A DNA stretch of 64,000 bases from VRUE01 sp963702175 (lineage in GTDB: Bacteria > Actinomycetota > Thermoleophilia > Solirubrobacterales > 70-9): positions 992,001 to 1,056,000 of the forward strand of contig OY969721.1 in the NCBI GenBank assembly GCA_963702175.1, in the 5' to 3' direction. The stretch's first letter is position 1, and every line of letters begins with the position of its first letter. Position numbers and translations under genes: made by a program. Positions 44,248 to 52,245 of the stretch are shown piece after piece. A model generated the notes under the pieces. The model was not told the DNA's origin and made no database searches. It was given only the letters and a program-made list of their open reading frames with translations.

Positions 44248-45945
44248 CTACGTCTCTTGGTACAGCGGCCCGTCGCCGCCCTCGGGCAGGGTGAGGCGGC
44301 CGCCCTTGGCGGTGATCGCGCCGCACTGCACGCAGTTGGAGGCGGTGACGTGGACGTCGACCTCGGCGGCGCCGTTCTCCAGCTGCTCCTCGGGGATCTC
44401 GTAGACCTGGGCGGGACACATCGAGACCCAAGTCTGGGCGATCTCGCGCGGTACTTTGGTCTGGATGCGAACGTGGTTTGGGGCATCGTCGCGGGTGGCG
44501 TTGCCGGAGAGGAAGACTGAGTCGAGCTTGGCAAAGGTCAGCTCGTTGTCAGGTTTGGGGTACTTGTCGGCGGCGCTGCCGATCTGCATCGGTATCTCGG
44601 CGTCGTCCTCGACCTTCCAGTGACCGCCGGGGAAGTTGCCTTTGGTGATCACCATCGCCGAGCCCATCGCGCCACCGAAGATCAGCCCTTTGGAGAGCGG
44701 CTGGCGCATGTTGCGACTGCGGTAAAGGTCTTTCTCGATCGAAGAGTTGTGGATCTTCTCGTCGTAGGCCTCGAAGTTGACCGAGTCCTGCTTGAGCGCG
44801 TCGACGATCGCTTCCGCCGCGTACATCCCGGCGTGCATCGCGTAGTGGACGCCCTTGAGCTCGGCGATGTTGACCATCCCGGCTCCGTCGCCGGCGACCA
44901 CCATGCCTGGGGTCGAGAGTCGTTTCGGCATCGCCCAGTAGCCGCCGGAGGGAATCGTCTTGGCGCCCCAGGCAACCCGTTTGCCTCCCTCGATCAGCTT
45001 CTTGATGAAGGGGTGGGTCTTGAACTGCTGCAAGGCGTCGTGGACGCTGAAGGTCGCGTCGGTGTAGTCGAGCCCGACGACCAGGCCGAGACAGAGCTTG
45101 TCCTCGCCCATCGGGTAGATGAAGCTTCCGCCCGCCTCCTTGTAGCGGGGGCTCCAGCGCAGCGGCCAGCCAAGCGTATGGATCACCTTGTCGAGAGGTT
45201 TCGGCACCTCCCAGACCTCCTTCACCCCGAGCTCCCAGGCCTGCGGGTCGACCCCGTTGATGTCGAAGTAGTCGAGCGCCGCGTAGGTGAGATGGCCAAG
45301 CGTGCCCTCGGCCAGCACCGTCGCCTTCGCCACAACGTCGGCACCAGGCTCGAAGTTGGCCAGCTCCTCGCCGTCCTTACCGCGCCCGCGATCGCCGGAG
45401 CGAACGCCCTTGACGACCCTGTCCTCGATCAGAAGCTTCGTCGCCGCGGTCTCGGAGAGCAAGTAGACGCCGGCTTCCTCCGCTTTCTCGGCGAGGAAAC
45501 GCGCCAGCTTCGAGACTGAGGTGACGTAGTTGCCGTGGTTACGGAAGTTCGGCGGCATCGGCTTCACCGGCGCCGCGAACTTCGAGGTAAGAAAGTAGAC
45601 CGCGTCCTTGGTTACCTCTTGGTAGACCGGCCACTCCGATTTATCGAGGCCGGGGAACAGCTCTTCCATCGCCGAGGGCCGCATATTGGCCCCGGAGAGC
45701 AGGTGGGCGCCCGCCACCTTGCCCTTCTCGATCACCGCGACCGGCACTTCGCCCAGCTTCTCGGTCAGCTCCGGCTCGTCCTCGAGCAGCTGCATCAGCT
45801 TCACCGCGCAGGCGAGCCCCGCGGGGCCGCCGCCGACGATCGCGACCCCTACCTCAATTCGATCCTCCTCGGGATCGGTGGGCGGGCCGATCGCCTCGGC
45901 GATGTCGAAGGGCGGCGGGAACTCGCTGGGCGCAACTGCTGGCAT
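44248..45945 (-). CDS. Electron transfer flavoprotein-ubiquinone oxidoreductase-like (FixC/ETF-QO)
   Basis: 565 residues, full ETF-QO length. FAD-binding start VEVGVAIVGGGPAGLACAVKLMQLL near residue 30; GYWAMPKRLSTPGMVVAGDGAGMVNIAELKGVHYAMHAGMYAAEAI is the second FAD motif; FGGAMGSAM and the quinone/ETF domains follow. The C-terminal iron-sulfur part has SMCPAQVYE and ASNCVQCGAIT: three of the four cysteines of a 4Fe-4S site are seen, the last being Ile where NCVHCxxC is expected. It would pass electrons from EtfAB to menaquinone at the membrane face. Third gene after etfB and etfA. Confidence 0.9.
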   Translation of the reverse strand: MPAVAPSEFPPPFDIAEAIGPPTDPEEDRIEVGVAIVGGGPAGLACAVKLMQLLEDEPELTEKLGEVPVAVIEKGKVAGAHLLSGANMRPSAMEELFPGLDKSEWPVYQEVTKDAVYFLTSKFAAPVKPMPPNFRNHGNYVTSVSKLARFLAEKAEEAGVYLLSETAATKLLIEDRVVKGVRSGDRGRGKDGEELANFEPGADVVAKATVLAEGTLGHLTYAALDYFDINGVDPQAWELGVKEVWEVPKPLDKVIHTLGWPLRWSPRYKEAGGSFIYPMGEDKLCLGLVVGLDYTDATFSVHDALQQFKTHPFIKKLIEGGKRVAWGAKTIPSGGYWAMPKRLSTPGMVVAGDGAGMVNIAELKGVHYAMHAGMYAAEAIVDALKQDSVNFEAYDEKIHNSSIEKDLYRSRNMRQPLSKGLIFGGAMGSAMVITKGNFPGGHWKVEDDAEIPMQIGSAADKYPKPDNELTFAKLDSVFLSGNATRDDAPNHVRIQTKVPREIAQTWVSMCPAQVYEIPEEQLENGAAEVDVHVTASNCVQCGAITAKGGRLTLPEGGDGPLYQET

Positions 45946-45978
45946 CTCGACTCCTTTGCGACGGCCGAGCCCTCTGGC

Positions 45979-46953
45979 TCAGCCGCCCTTCTTCGCCTTG
46001 ATCGCCTCGGTCAGCTTGGGAACGATCTTGTGCAGATCGCCGACCACGCCGAGGTCCGAGAACTCGAAGATCGGCGCGTTCTGGTCCTTATTGATCGCGA
46101 GGATGTTCTCCGAGCTCTGCATCCCGACCTTGTGCTGGATCGCGCCGGAGATGCCGGCGGCCAGGTAGAGCTTCGGCGCGACCGTCTTGCCGGTCTGTCC
46201 GATCTGGGCCGCGTAGGGGTACCAGCCGGCGTCGACCACGGCGCGGGTGGCGGCAACCGCCCCTCCCATCGCCTCGGCCAGTTCCTCGCACTGCTTGAAG
46301 CCCTCCGCGGCACCGAGGCCACGGCCGCCTCCGACCAGGATCTCGGCGTCCTCGATGTTGACGTCGGCGCCGCGCTGCTCGCCGCGCTGGACCAGCTTCG
46401 CCTTGGACGACCAGGGCGAGAGCTCGACCGCGACGTCGACCACCTCGGCCGTGCCGCCGCTCTCGCTGGCGTCGAAGGCGTTGAGGCGGCTGATGATGAT
46501 CCCCGGCTCGGCGACATAGCCGACGTCGGCGATCTGGGAGTCCTGCAGGATCGGGCGCTCGACGACGAGCTTTCCGTCCTGGACCTTGACCTCGGTCACC
46601 TCCATCGTCACCCCAGCGTTGAGACGCGCGGTGAGACCGGCGCCGATCTCGAAGCCGAGCAGGCCACCGCCGAACAGGGCGTAGCCAAAGCCCTCGTCCT
46701 GGATCACCTTTGCCATCGCGTCAACGATCGGCTGGGCCAGACCCTCGGGCACGTCCTTGGCGCGGTAGACCTTCGCCGCCCCCCAGTTGCCGAGCGAGGC
46801 GCAGGCGTCGTCGGCGATGTCGCCGACGACCAGCGCAGCGGCCTCGCCGCCGATCTGGCCGGCCAGCTTGGCCGCCTCGGAGATCGCCCCGAGCGAGTTC
46901 TTGTTGAAGTTGCCCTCGTCGTCGTGGAGGGCGTAAACCAGGATGCCTGCCAT
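45979..46953 (-). CDS. etfA: Electron transfer flavoprotein alpha subunit
   Basis: 324 residues, FAD-binding subunit. N-terminal domain MAGILVYALHDDEGNFNKNSLGAISEAAKLAG; C-terminal FAD-binding domain with VGGGRGLGAAEGFKQCEELAEAMGGAVAATRAVVDAGWYPYAAQIGQTGKTVAPKLYLAAGISGAIQHKVGMQSSENILAINKDQNAPIFEFSDLGVVGDLHKIVPKLTEAI, a textbook EtfA end. Starts right after etfB with no gap. Confidence 0.96.
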   Translation of the reverse strand: MAGILVYALHDDEGNFNKNSLGAISEAAKLAGQIGGEAAALVVGDIADDACASLGNWGAAKVYRAKDVPEGLAQPIVDAMAKVIQDEGFGYALFGGGLLGFEIGAGLTARLNAGVTMEVTEVKVQDGKLVVERPILQDSQIADVGYVAEPGIIISRLNAFDASESGGTAEVVDVAVELSPWSSKAKLVQRGEQRGADVNIEDAEILVGGGRGLGAAEGFKQCEELAEAMGGAVAATRAVVDAGWYPYAAQIGQTGKTVAPKLYLAAGISGAIQHKVGMQSSENILAINKDQNAPIFEFSDLGVVGDLHKIVPKLTEAIKAKKGG

Positions 46954-47745
46954 CTAGATCAGCTTCCTCTCGTCGAGCCAGGCGACGATCTTCTCGACCG
47001 TCTCGTTTGTGTCCTCGTCCTCGATGATCTCCCCGGCCTCCTTGGCGGGCGGCGGGTTGAGCGCGAGGACCGCTGTCTTGGAGCCGGACTGGCCGACCAT
47101 GTCGCCGTCGATGCCGACGTCGCCGGTCGCCTTCGCGTCGAGGGGCTTCTTCTTCGCCCCCATGATCGCTTTCAGGCTCGGGTAGCGCGGCTCATTAATC
47201 GCATCGCCGACGCTGATCACGGCCGGCAGCTCGACCTCGACCGTGTCGTAGCCGTACTCGGCCTGGCGCTCGCAGCGCAGCTTGCCGTCGGCGACGTCGA
47301 TCTTGATCACCTGGGTCAGCGAGGGCATCTTCAGGTGGTCGGCGACGACGGCGCCGATCGTGTAGCACTCGCCATCGTCGGACTGCTGGCCGAGCAGGAC
47401 CAGGTCCGGGCTCTCGGACTCGAGCACCTTGGCCAGCGAGTAGCCGGTGGCGCAGACGTCGGAGCCGCTGAGCGCGTCGTCGGAGAGGTGCACCGAGCGG
47501 TCGGCGCCGAGGGCGACGGCCTTGTGCAGAGCGCGGACGGCGGAGTCGGGGCCCATCGTCACCGCGACGACCTCCTCGACCGGAATCGCACCGCCCTCCT
47601 TGATCTGCATTGCGGCCTCGATTGCGTGGGTGTCGAAGGGGTTCAGGTTCTTCTCGCCACTGCGATCCATCCGCATCGTGCCGGGGTCGATGCGCTTCTG
47701 GACGGCGGCGTCCGGAACCTCCTTGACCAGGACGCAGATCTTCAA
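46954..47745 (-). CDS. etfB: Electron transfer flavoprotein beta subunit
   Basis: 263 residues, AMP-binding subunit that docks acyl-CoA dehydrogenases. MKICVLVKEVPDAAVQKRIDPGTMRMDRSGEKNLNPFDTHAIEAAMQIKEGG start, then VVAVTMGPDSAVRALHKAVALGADRSVHLSDDALSGSD, LVLLGQQSDDGECYTIGAVVADHL and the recognition-loop region PAVISVGDAINEPRYPSLKAIMGAKKKPLD. First gene of etfB-etfA-ETF-QO. A TetR-type dyad lies about 25 bases upstream. Confidence 0.96.
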   Translation of the reverse strand: MKICVLVKEVPDAAVQKRIDPGTMRMDRSGEKNLNPFDTHAIEAAMQIKEGGAIPVEEVVAVTMGPDSAVRALHKAVALGADRSVHLSDDALSGSDVCATGYSLAKVLESESPDLVLLGQQSDDGECYTIGAVVADHLKMPSLTQVIKIDVADGKLRCERQAEYGYDTVEVELPAVISVGDAINEPRYPSLKAIMGAKKKPLDAKATGDVGIDGDMVGQSGSKTAVLALNPPPAKEAGEIIEDEDTNETVEKIVAWLDERKLI

Positions 47746-47766
47746 GTTGAAGCCTCCTTGGGCTCG

Positions 47767-47786
47767 TTGACTGACTAGTCAATCAG
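47767..47786. promoter_or_regulatory. TetR-type dyad upstream of etfB
   Basis: TTGACTGACTAGTCAATCAG contains the perfect 10-base palindrome TGACTAGTCA with partly matching TGA/TCA extensions, like operators of TetR regulators of acyl-CoA catabolism. A second dyad, CACAC GGAC GTGTG, follows at 47798-47811. Confidence 0.5.
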
Positions 47787-47847
47787 TCTATCCATTACAC
47801 ACGGACGTGTGAACGTCAGCGTGATGCTTATCACGGCCGAAGACCGA

Positions 47848-47961
47848 GGGCCGGGTCCCGGTAGGGGTGGAACGTCTTGTACTTTTTCGGCCGTCCGAAT
47901 CTCGGACAGCCGCCCCCGCTCTCCGAAAAAGTTAAGTGGAACCCCTACCGGGACCCGGCCC
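47848..47961. repeat. Stem-core structured intergenic element, family B copy 2
   Basis: Perfect 21-base outer arms (47848-47868 and 47941-47961; outer part GGGCCGGGTCCCGG). The core strings GGAACGTCTTGTACTTTT and CGAAAAAGTTAAGTGGA match the copy at 5565, and here ACTTTTTCGG pairs perfectly with CCGAAAAAGT, capped by GTCCG/CGGAC. The outer stem sequence differs from copy 1 while pairing is kept. On the minus strand it starts at the stop TAG of the mutase small subunit. Confidence 0.72.
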
Positions 47962-48392
47962 TAAGCTTCGCGCTCGTGGCGCTCCTCGGCCCCAGCGCGG
48001 ATGAACTCGACGATGTCGTCGGTGCCGGCACCGGGGGTGAAGACTGCAGCGACCCCGAGCTTCTTCAGCTCCGGGATGTCCTCGGCCGGAATCGTTCCCC
48101 CCACCGTGACCAGGACGTCGTCGACGCCCTGCTTGGCGAGCAGCTCGACCACCCGCGGCACCAGGGTCATGTGGGCGCCGGAGAGGATCGAGAGGCCGAC
48201 CGCGTCGGCGTCCTCCTGGATCACCGTCTCGGCGATCTGCTCCGGCGTCTGGTGCAGGCCGGTGTAGATCACCTCCATGCCGGCGTCGCGCAGGGCGCGG
48301 GCGATGATCTTGGCGCCGCGATCGTGTCCGTCCAGGCCGGGCTTGGCGACGACAACGCGGATCTTGCGAGCGGTGGCGGCCTTCATCGTCAA
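47961..48392 (-). CDS. Methylmalonyl-CoA mutase small (B12-binding) subunit
   Basis: 143-residue cobalamin-binding domain: RKIRVVVAKPGLDGHDRGAKIIARALRDAGMEVIYTGLHQTPEQIAETVIQEDADAVGLSILSGAHMTLVP then VTVGGTIPAEDIPELKKLGVAAVFTPG. DGHDRG carries the His that ligates cobalt; SILSG and GG complete the fold. A stand-alone subunit, pairing with the catalytic subunit at 48468 as in archaeal-type mutases. Start could be MTMKAAT or the second Met. The gap to the large subunit contains the family D motif. Confidence 0.93.
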   Translation of the reverse strand: MTMKAATARKIRVVVAKPGLDGHDRGAKIIARALRDAGMEVIYTGLHQTPEQIAETVIQEDADAVGLSILSGAHMTLVPRVVELLAKQGVDDVLVTVGGTIPAEDIPELKKLGVAAVFTPGAGTDDIVEFIRAGAEERHEREA

Positions 48393-48454
48393 GCTTCGCG
48401 CTCCGCTCGCGGCGCGAAGAACCAGATATGCACGCTTGCTCGCTCCGCGCTCAT
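48391..48454 (-). repeat. Mid-operon motif family D, copy 2 (between mutase subunits)
   Basis: Plus strand: hairpin CTTCGCGC/GCGCGAAG, then GAACCAGATATGCACGCTTG and CTCGCTCCGCGCTC. Matches the atpG-atpD gap (21584-21643) in about 37 of 39 core bases. It occupies most of the 75-base spacer between the two mutase genes. Confidence 0.6.
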
Positions 48455-48467
48455 AGGGTCGGGAACC

Positions 48468-50090
48468 TTAGAAGACCGGTGACTCGGTGTAGGTGCCGAA
48501 GACCTCCTGCATCGCCGCGATCATCTCGCCCTCGGTAGCGCGAGCACGTGCCGCAGCGATGATCGGCGGCATCAGGTTCTCCTCGGTCGCGGCGGCGCGC
48601 TTCAGCTCCGCCAGCGCGGCTTCGACCGCGCTCCCATCGCGACGCGCCCGGGTCTCCTCGAGCCGGCCGACCTGCTTCCCTTCGAACGCCGGATCGATGC
48701 GCAGGATCGGCGGTTCCTCCTCGTCCTCAAGGGTCAGGTCGTTGACGCCGACGACGATCCGGCGCCGCTCGTCCAGCTCTCGCTGGTAGGTGAAGGAAGC
48801 GTCGGCGATCTCCCGCTGGGGGAAGTTCTGGCGGATCGCCTCGACCATGCCGCCGATCTCGTCGATGCGGGCGAAATACTCGTAGGCAGCGCGCTCCATC
48901 TCGTCGGTCATCTGCTCGACGAACCAGGAGCCGCCGAGCGGGTCGGGCGTGTTGGCGACGCCGGACTCCAGGGCGATGATCTGTTGGGTGCGCAGCGCCA
49001 CCCGCACCGCCTCCTCGGTCGGCAGCGCCAGCGCCTCGTCGAAGGAATTGGTGTGCAGCGACTGGGTGCCGCCGAGTACCGCCGCCAGCGCCTCCAGCGA
49101 GGTCCGCACCACGTTGTTGAGCGGCTGCTGGGCGGTTAGCGAGACGCCCGCCGTCTGGGCGTGGAAGCGCAGCCGCATCGACTCCTCACGCTTGGCGCCG
49201 TAGGTCTCCTTCATCTCGCGTGCCCAGATCCGCCGCGCCGCTCGGTACTTGGCGATCTCCTCGAAGAAGTCGACATGGGCATTGAAGAAGAAGGAGAGGC
49301 GGGGGGCGAAGTCGTCGACGTCGAGGCCGCGTTCGAGCGCCCGCTCGACGTAGGTGAAGCCGTCCTTGAGCGTGAAGGCGAGCTCCTGCTGGGCGGTCGA
49401 CCCGGCCTCGCGGATGTGGTAGCCCGAGATCGAGACCGGGTGCCAACGCGGCATGTTCTGCGAGCACCACTCGATCATGTCGGTGACGAGACGCAGCGCC
49501 GGCTCGATCGGGAAGCACCACTCCTTCTGGGCGATGTACTCCTTAAGGATGTCGGTCTGGATCGTGCCGGCGAGCTTCTCCGGCGGCACGCCCTGCTCCT
49601 CGCCAACGAGAACGTAGAAGGCGAGCAGGATCGCCGCCGGCGCGTTGATCGTCATCGAGGTACTGACCCCGCCCAGTGGGATTCCCTCGAAGAGCTGCTC
49701 CATGTCGTCGAGGCTGTCCACGGCGACGCCCTCGCGGCCAACCTCCCCGAGGCTGCGGGTGTGGTCGGAGTCGTAGCCCATTAGCGTCGGCATGTCGAAG
49801 GCGACTGAGAGCCCGGTCTGGCCGTGGTCGAGCAGGTAGTGGAAGCGCTCATTGGTCTCCTCGACCGTGCCGAAGCCGGCGAACTGGCGCATCGTCCAGA
49901 GCCGACCCCGGTACATCGACTCGTAGGGGCCGCGGGTAAATGGGTACTCGCCGGGCCGCCCGATCGTCTCCTCGGGATCAGCAGGGGCGACCTCCGGGCC
50001 GTAGAGAGGCTCGATCGGGTGCCCCGACATGGTCGAGAACTCGGCCTCGCGCTCTTCCAGCTCCAGCTTCGCCTTCGGTTCCGCCGCCAT
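48468..50090 (-). CDS. Methylmalonyl-CoA mutase large (catalytic) subunit
   Basis: 540 residues from the ATG at 50088-50090 (MAAEPKAKLELEEREAEF); lacks the B12 domain, which is separate. TIM-barrel motifs: RGPYESMYRGRLWTMRQFAGFGTVEETNERF, GLSVAFDMPTLMGYDSDH, TSMTINAPAAI, GTIQTDILKEYIAQ, VSISGYHIREAGSTAQQELAFTL, TQSLHTNSFDEALALPTEEA. Tyr60 and Arg200 occupy the positions (Y89 and R207 of the Propionibacterium enzyme) that distinguish methylmalonyl-CoA mutases from isobutyryl- or hydroxyisobutyryl-CoA mutases, so the substrate is likely methylmalonyl-CoA. MeaB is at 58310. Confidence 0.93.
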   Translation of the reverse strand: MAAEPKAKLELEEREAEFSTMSGHPIEPLYGPEVAPADPEETIGRPGEYPFTRGPYESMYRGRLWTMRQFAGFGTVEETNERFHYLLDHGQTGLSVAFDMPTLMGYDSDHTRSLGEVGREGVAVDSLDDMEQLFEGIPLGGVSTSMTINAPAAILLAFYVLVGEEQGVPPEKLAGTIQTDILKEYIAQKEWCFPIEPALRLVTDMIEWCSQNMPRWHPVSISGYHIREAGSTAQQELAFTLKDGFTYVERALERGLDVDDFAPRLSFFFNAHVDFFEEIAKYRAARRIWAREMKETYGAKREESMRLRFHAQTAGVSLTAQQPLNNVVRTSLEALAAVLGGTQSLHTNSFDEALALPTEEAVRVALRTQQIIALESGVANTPDPLGGSWFVEQMTDEMERAAYEYFARIDEIGGMVEAIRQNFPQREIADASFTYQRELDERRRIVVGVNDLTLEDEEEPPILRIDPAFEGKQVGRLEETRARRDGSAVEAALAELKRAAATEENLMPPIIAAARARATEGEMIAAMQEVFGTYTESPVF

Positions 50091-50120
50091 GGACCACAGT
50101 CTAGGTGTGGATAGCGAAGG

Positions 50121-50163
50121 GCTAGTCGCCTTTTGCGTCGTATAGGCGCAAAAGGCGACTAGC
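50121..50163. terminator. 17-bp perfect hairpin at the HAD gene stop
   Basis: Arms GCTAGTCGCCTTTTGCG (50121-50137) and CGCAAAAGGCGACTAGC (50147-50163) with a nine-base loop. The right arm contains the HAD gene stop codon. No T-run follows on the minus strand, so it may attenuate, protect the mRNA end, or be a Rho-independent terminator of weak form. Confidence 0.5.
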
Positions 50164-50944
50164 GCCGTGCGGCGAAGCGGCGGGGTGGCGGCTTGCGACG
50201 AGCGGCGACACGAGAGGCGCCGAAGCCGCCAACCGTCGCCAGCAGCGTGATCGCGACCGCAAAGAGGCGGCGGCCGAGCCGCTCGAAGCGCATCGTCTGC
50301 CAACCCTCCTGCTTGGCGAGCTCGGCCAACGGCGGATCCGGATTGACTACCACCGGGTTGCCGACGGCACGCAGCATCGGCAGGTCGGAAAGCGAGTCGG
50401 AGTAGGCGTAGGAGGAACTGAGGTCGATCCCGTGCCGCGCGGCGAAGGCCTCCATCGCCTCGACCTTGCCTGGTCCGTAGACGAAGGGCCCGTCGAAGCG
50501 ACCGGTGAAGACACCTTCCCCATCGACCTCGTAGCGGGTGCCGATGCCACCGTCCATGCCGAGGACGGCGGCAAGCATCTCGACCACGCCGTTGCCGGCG
50601 GCGCTGACGATGAAGGTGGCGCGGCCGGCGTCCTGGTGGGCGTAGACCTCTTCGAGCATCTGCGGGAAGACGCGCGGCAGGATCGCCGCCATCACCTCGG
50701 GTCCCATCCGGTCGACGGTTCGCTCCGGCAGCCCCGCAATCAGCTCGCGGGCGACCCGCAGCACCTCGGTGGTGCGCTCGTCGGTGGTGCCGCGCAGGCG
50801 GTAGCGCAGGTGCTCGAACCCCCAGCTGGCGAGCTGGCGCTTGCTGACTATTCCCTGCCGGGCGGCGATACGGGCGAACTGCATCCCCGACGACCCCGCC
50901 ATAAGGGTCTTGTCCAAGTCAAAGAATGCAGCTGCCCGCTGCAA
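50159..50944 (-). CDS. HAD-superfamily subfamily IB phosphatase
   Basis: 261 residues. HAD motifs: I, AAFFDLDKTLMAGSSG (nucleophile Asp near residue 9); II, TFIVSAAGNGVVEM; III/IV, YAYSDSLSDLPMLRAVGNPVVVNPDPPLAELA. The SerB-like IB cap contains FGFEHLRYRLRGTTDERT-like helices. The C-terminus (RLFAVAITLLATVGGFGASRVAARRKPPPRRF) is a hydrophobic helix with a basic tail, suggesting membrane association. Relatives dephosphorylate phosphoserine or phospholipid precursors; substrate unassigned. Follows the thiolase gene by 14 bases. Confidence 0.87.
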   Translation of the reverse strand: MQRAAAFFDLDKTLMAGSSGMQFARIAARQGIVSKRQLASWGFEHLRYRLRGTTDERTTEVLRVARELIAGLPERTVDRMGPEVMAAILPRVFPQMLEEVYAHQDAGRATFIVSAAGNGVVEMLAAVLGMDGGIGTRYEVDGEGVFTGRFDGPFVYGPGKVEAMEAFAARHGIDLSSSYAYSDSLSDLPMLRAVGNPVVVNPDPPLAELAKQEGWQTMRFERLGRRLFAVAITLLATVGGFGASRVAARRKPPPRRFAARR

Positions 50945-50958
50945 GCCCGTCCCCCCGG

Positions 50959-52143
50959 CTAGGAGCCGTTGACCTCGAGCACGATCGCGTCGCCCTGGCC
51001 GCCGCCGCTGCAGATCGCGGCTACGCCGAGGCCACCGCCGCGGCGCTGCAGCTCGTGGACGAGGGCACCGACGATGCGGGCGCCGGAGGCGCCGATCGGG
51101 TGCCCGAGGGCGATCGCGCCGCCGTTCACGTTGACCTTGTCCTCATCGATGCCGAGCATCCGCACCGAGTTGAGCGCGACCGAGGCGAAGGCCTCGTTGA
51201 TCTCCCAGAGGTCGACGTCCTCGGGGCTCTTGCCGATCTTCTCTAGAGCCTGCTTGGCGGCGTTGGCGGGGGTTTTGGCCAGGTACGGGAAGTCGTCGGC
51301 GACGGTGCCGTAGGAGAGGACCCGCGCCAGGGGCGTCCGCCCTTCCTTCTCGGCCCACTCATCGGAGGCGACGACGATCGCGCCTGCGCCGTCGTTGACC
51401 CCAGGTGCGTTGCCGGCGGTGTGGGTGGCGTCCTCGCCGCCGATCGCACGCAGGCCGGCGAGGGTCTCGATCGTGGTGTCCGCCCTGATCGCCTCGTCCA
51501 CCTCGATCGTCGTTTCGCCCTTGCGGGACTTGACGGTGACGCCGACGATCTCGTCGGCGAGGCGGCCGGCATCGGTCGCCTCGGCGGCGAGCCGGTGCGA
51601 GCGCTCGGCGAAGCGGTCCATGTCGGCACGGGTGATCTCCAGCTCGTTGGAGACCTCGCTCGCCTCGTTGATCATCTGCTTCTCGGTGAAGGGGTTGGTG
51701 AGGCCGTCGTGGACCATCGCGTCGATCGTCTCGACGTGGCCCATCCGGTAGCCGAAGCGGGCCCCGGGGAGCAGGTGCGGTGCCTGGCTCATCGACTCCA
51801 TGCCGCCGGTCACCGCCACCTCGGTGTCGCCGGCGCGGATCGCCATGTCGGCGATCCCGACCGAGCGCATGCCCGAGGCACAAACCTTGTTAATCGTCTC
51901 CGAGGGCACCTCCTTGGGGATACCGCCCGCGATCTGGGCCTGGCGCGAGGGGATCTGGCCCTGGCCAGCCTGCAGGACCTGGCCGAAGACGACCTGCTGC
52001 ACCTGGTCGGGATCGACACCGGAGCGCTCCAGCGCTGCCTCGATCGCCTCGCCGCCAAGGTCGGTCGCATCGAGAGAAGAGAGAGTTCCGCCCATCTTGC
52101 CGAAGGGGGTACGCGCGGTTCCAAGGATGACTGTGTTGGGCAT
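50959..52143 (-). CDS. Acetyl-CoA C-acetyltransferase (thiolase)
   Basis: 394 residues from ATG 52141-52143 (MPNTVILGTARTPFGKMGGTLSSLDATDLGGEAIEAALERSG). Acylated Cys in INKVCASGMRSVGIADM (about 88), GGMESMSQAPHLL, catalytic His in NVNGGAIALGHPIGASGARIVGALVHELQRR and second Cys in AAICSGGGQGDAIVLE. Full set, so an active biosynthetic/degradative type II thiolase. Upstream open sequence to 53037 is antisense to pepA and not counted. Confidence 0.95.
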   Translation of the reverse strand: MPNTVILGTARTPFGKMGGTLSSLDATDLGGEAIEAALERSGVDPDQVQQVVFGQVLQAGQGQIPSRQAQIAGGIPKEVPSETINKVCASGMRSVGIADMAIRAGDTEVAVTGGMESMSQAPHLLPGARFGYRMGHVETIDAMVHDGLTNPFTEKQMINEASEVSNELEITRADMDRFAERSHRLAAEATDAGRLADEIVGVTVKSRKGETTIEVDEAIRADTTIETLAGLRAIGGEDATHTAGNAPGVNDGAGAIVVASDEWAEKEGRTPLARVLSYGTVADDFPYLAKTPANAAKQALEKIGKSPEDVDLWEINEAFASVALNSVRMLGIDEDKVNVNGGAIALGHPIGASGARIVGALVHELQRRGGGLGVAAICSGGGQGDAIVLEVNGS

Positions 52144-52245
52144 GACTGCCTTTCTTGTGGTCGTTATGCCGGGTCTCGGCTCGGACTGGAAGATAGCGCG
52201 AGGGGGTGCCGGGCTGCGTGCGCCAGCGCATAGACTCGCGCCTCG

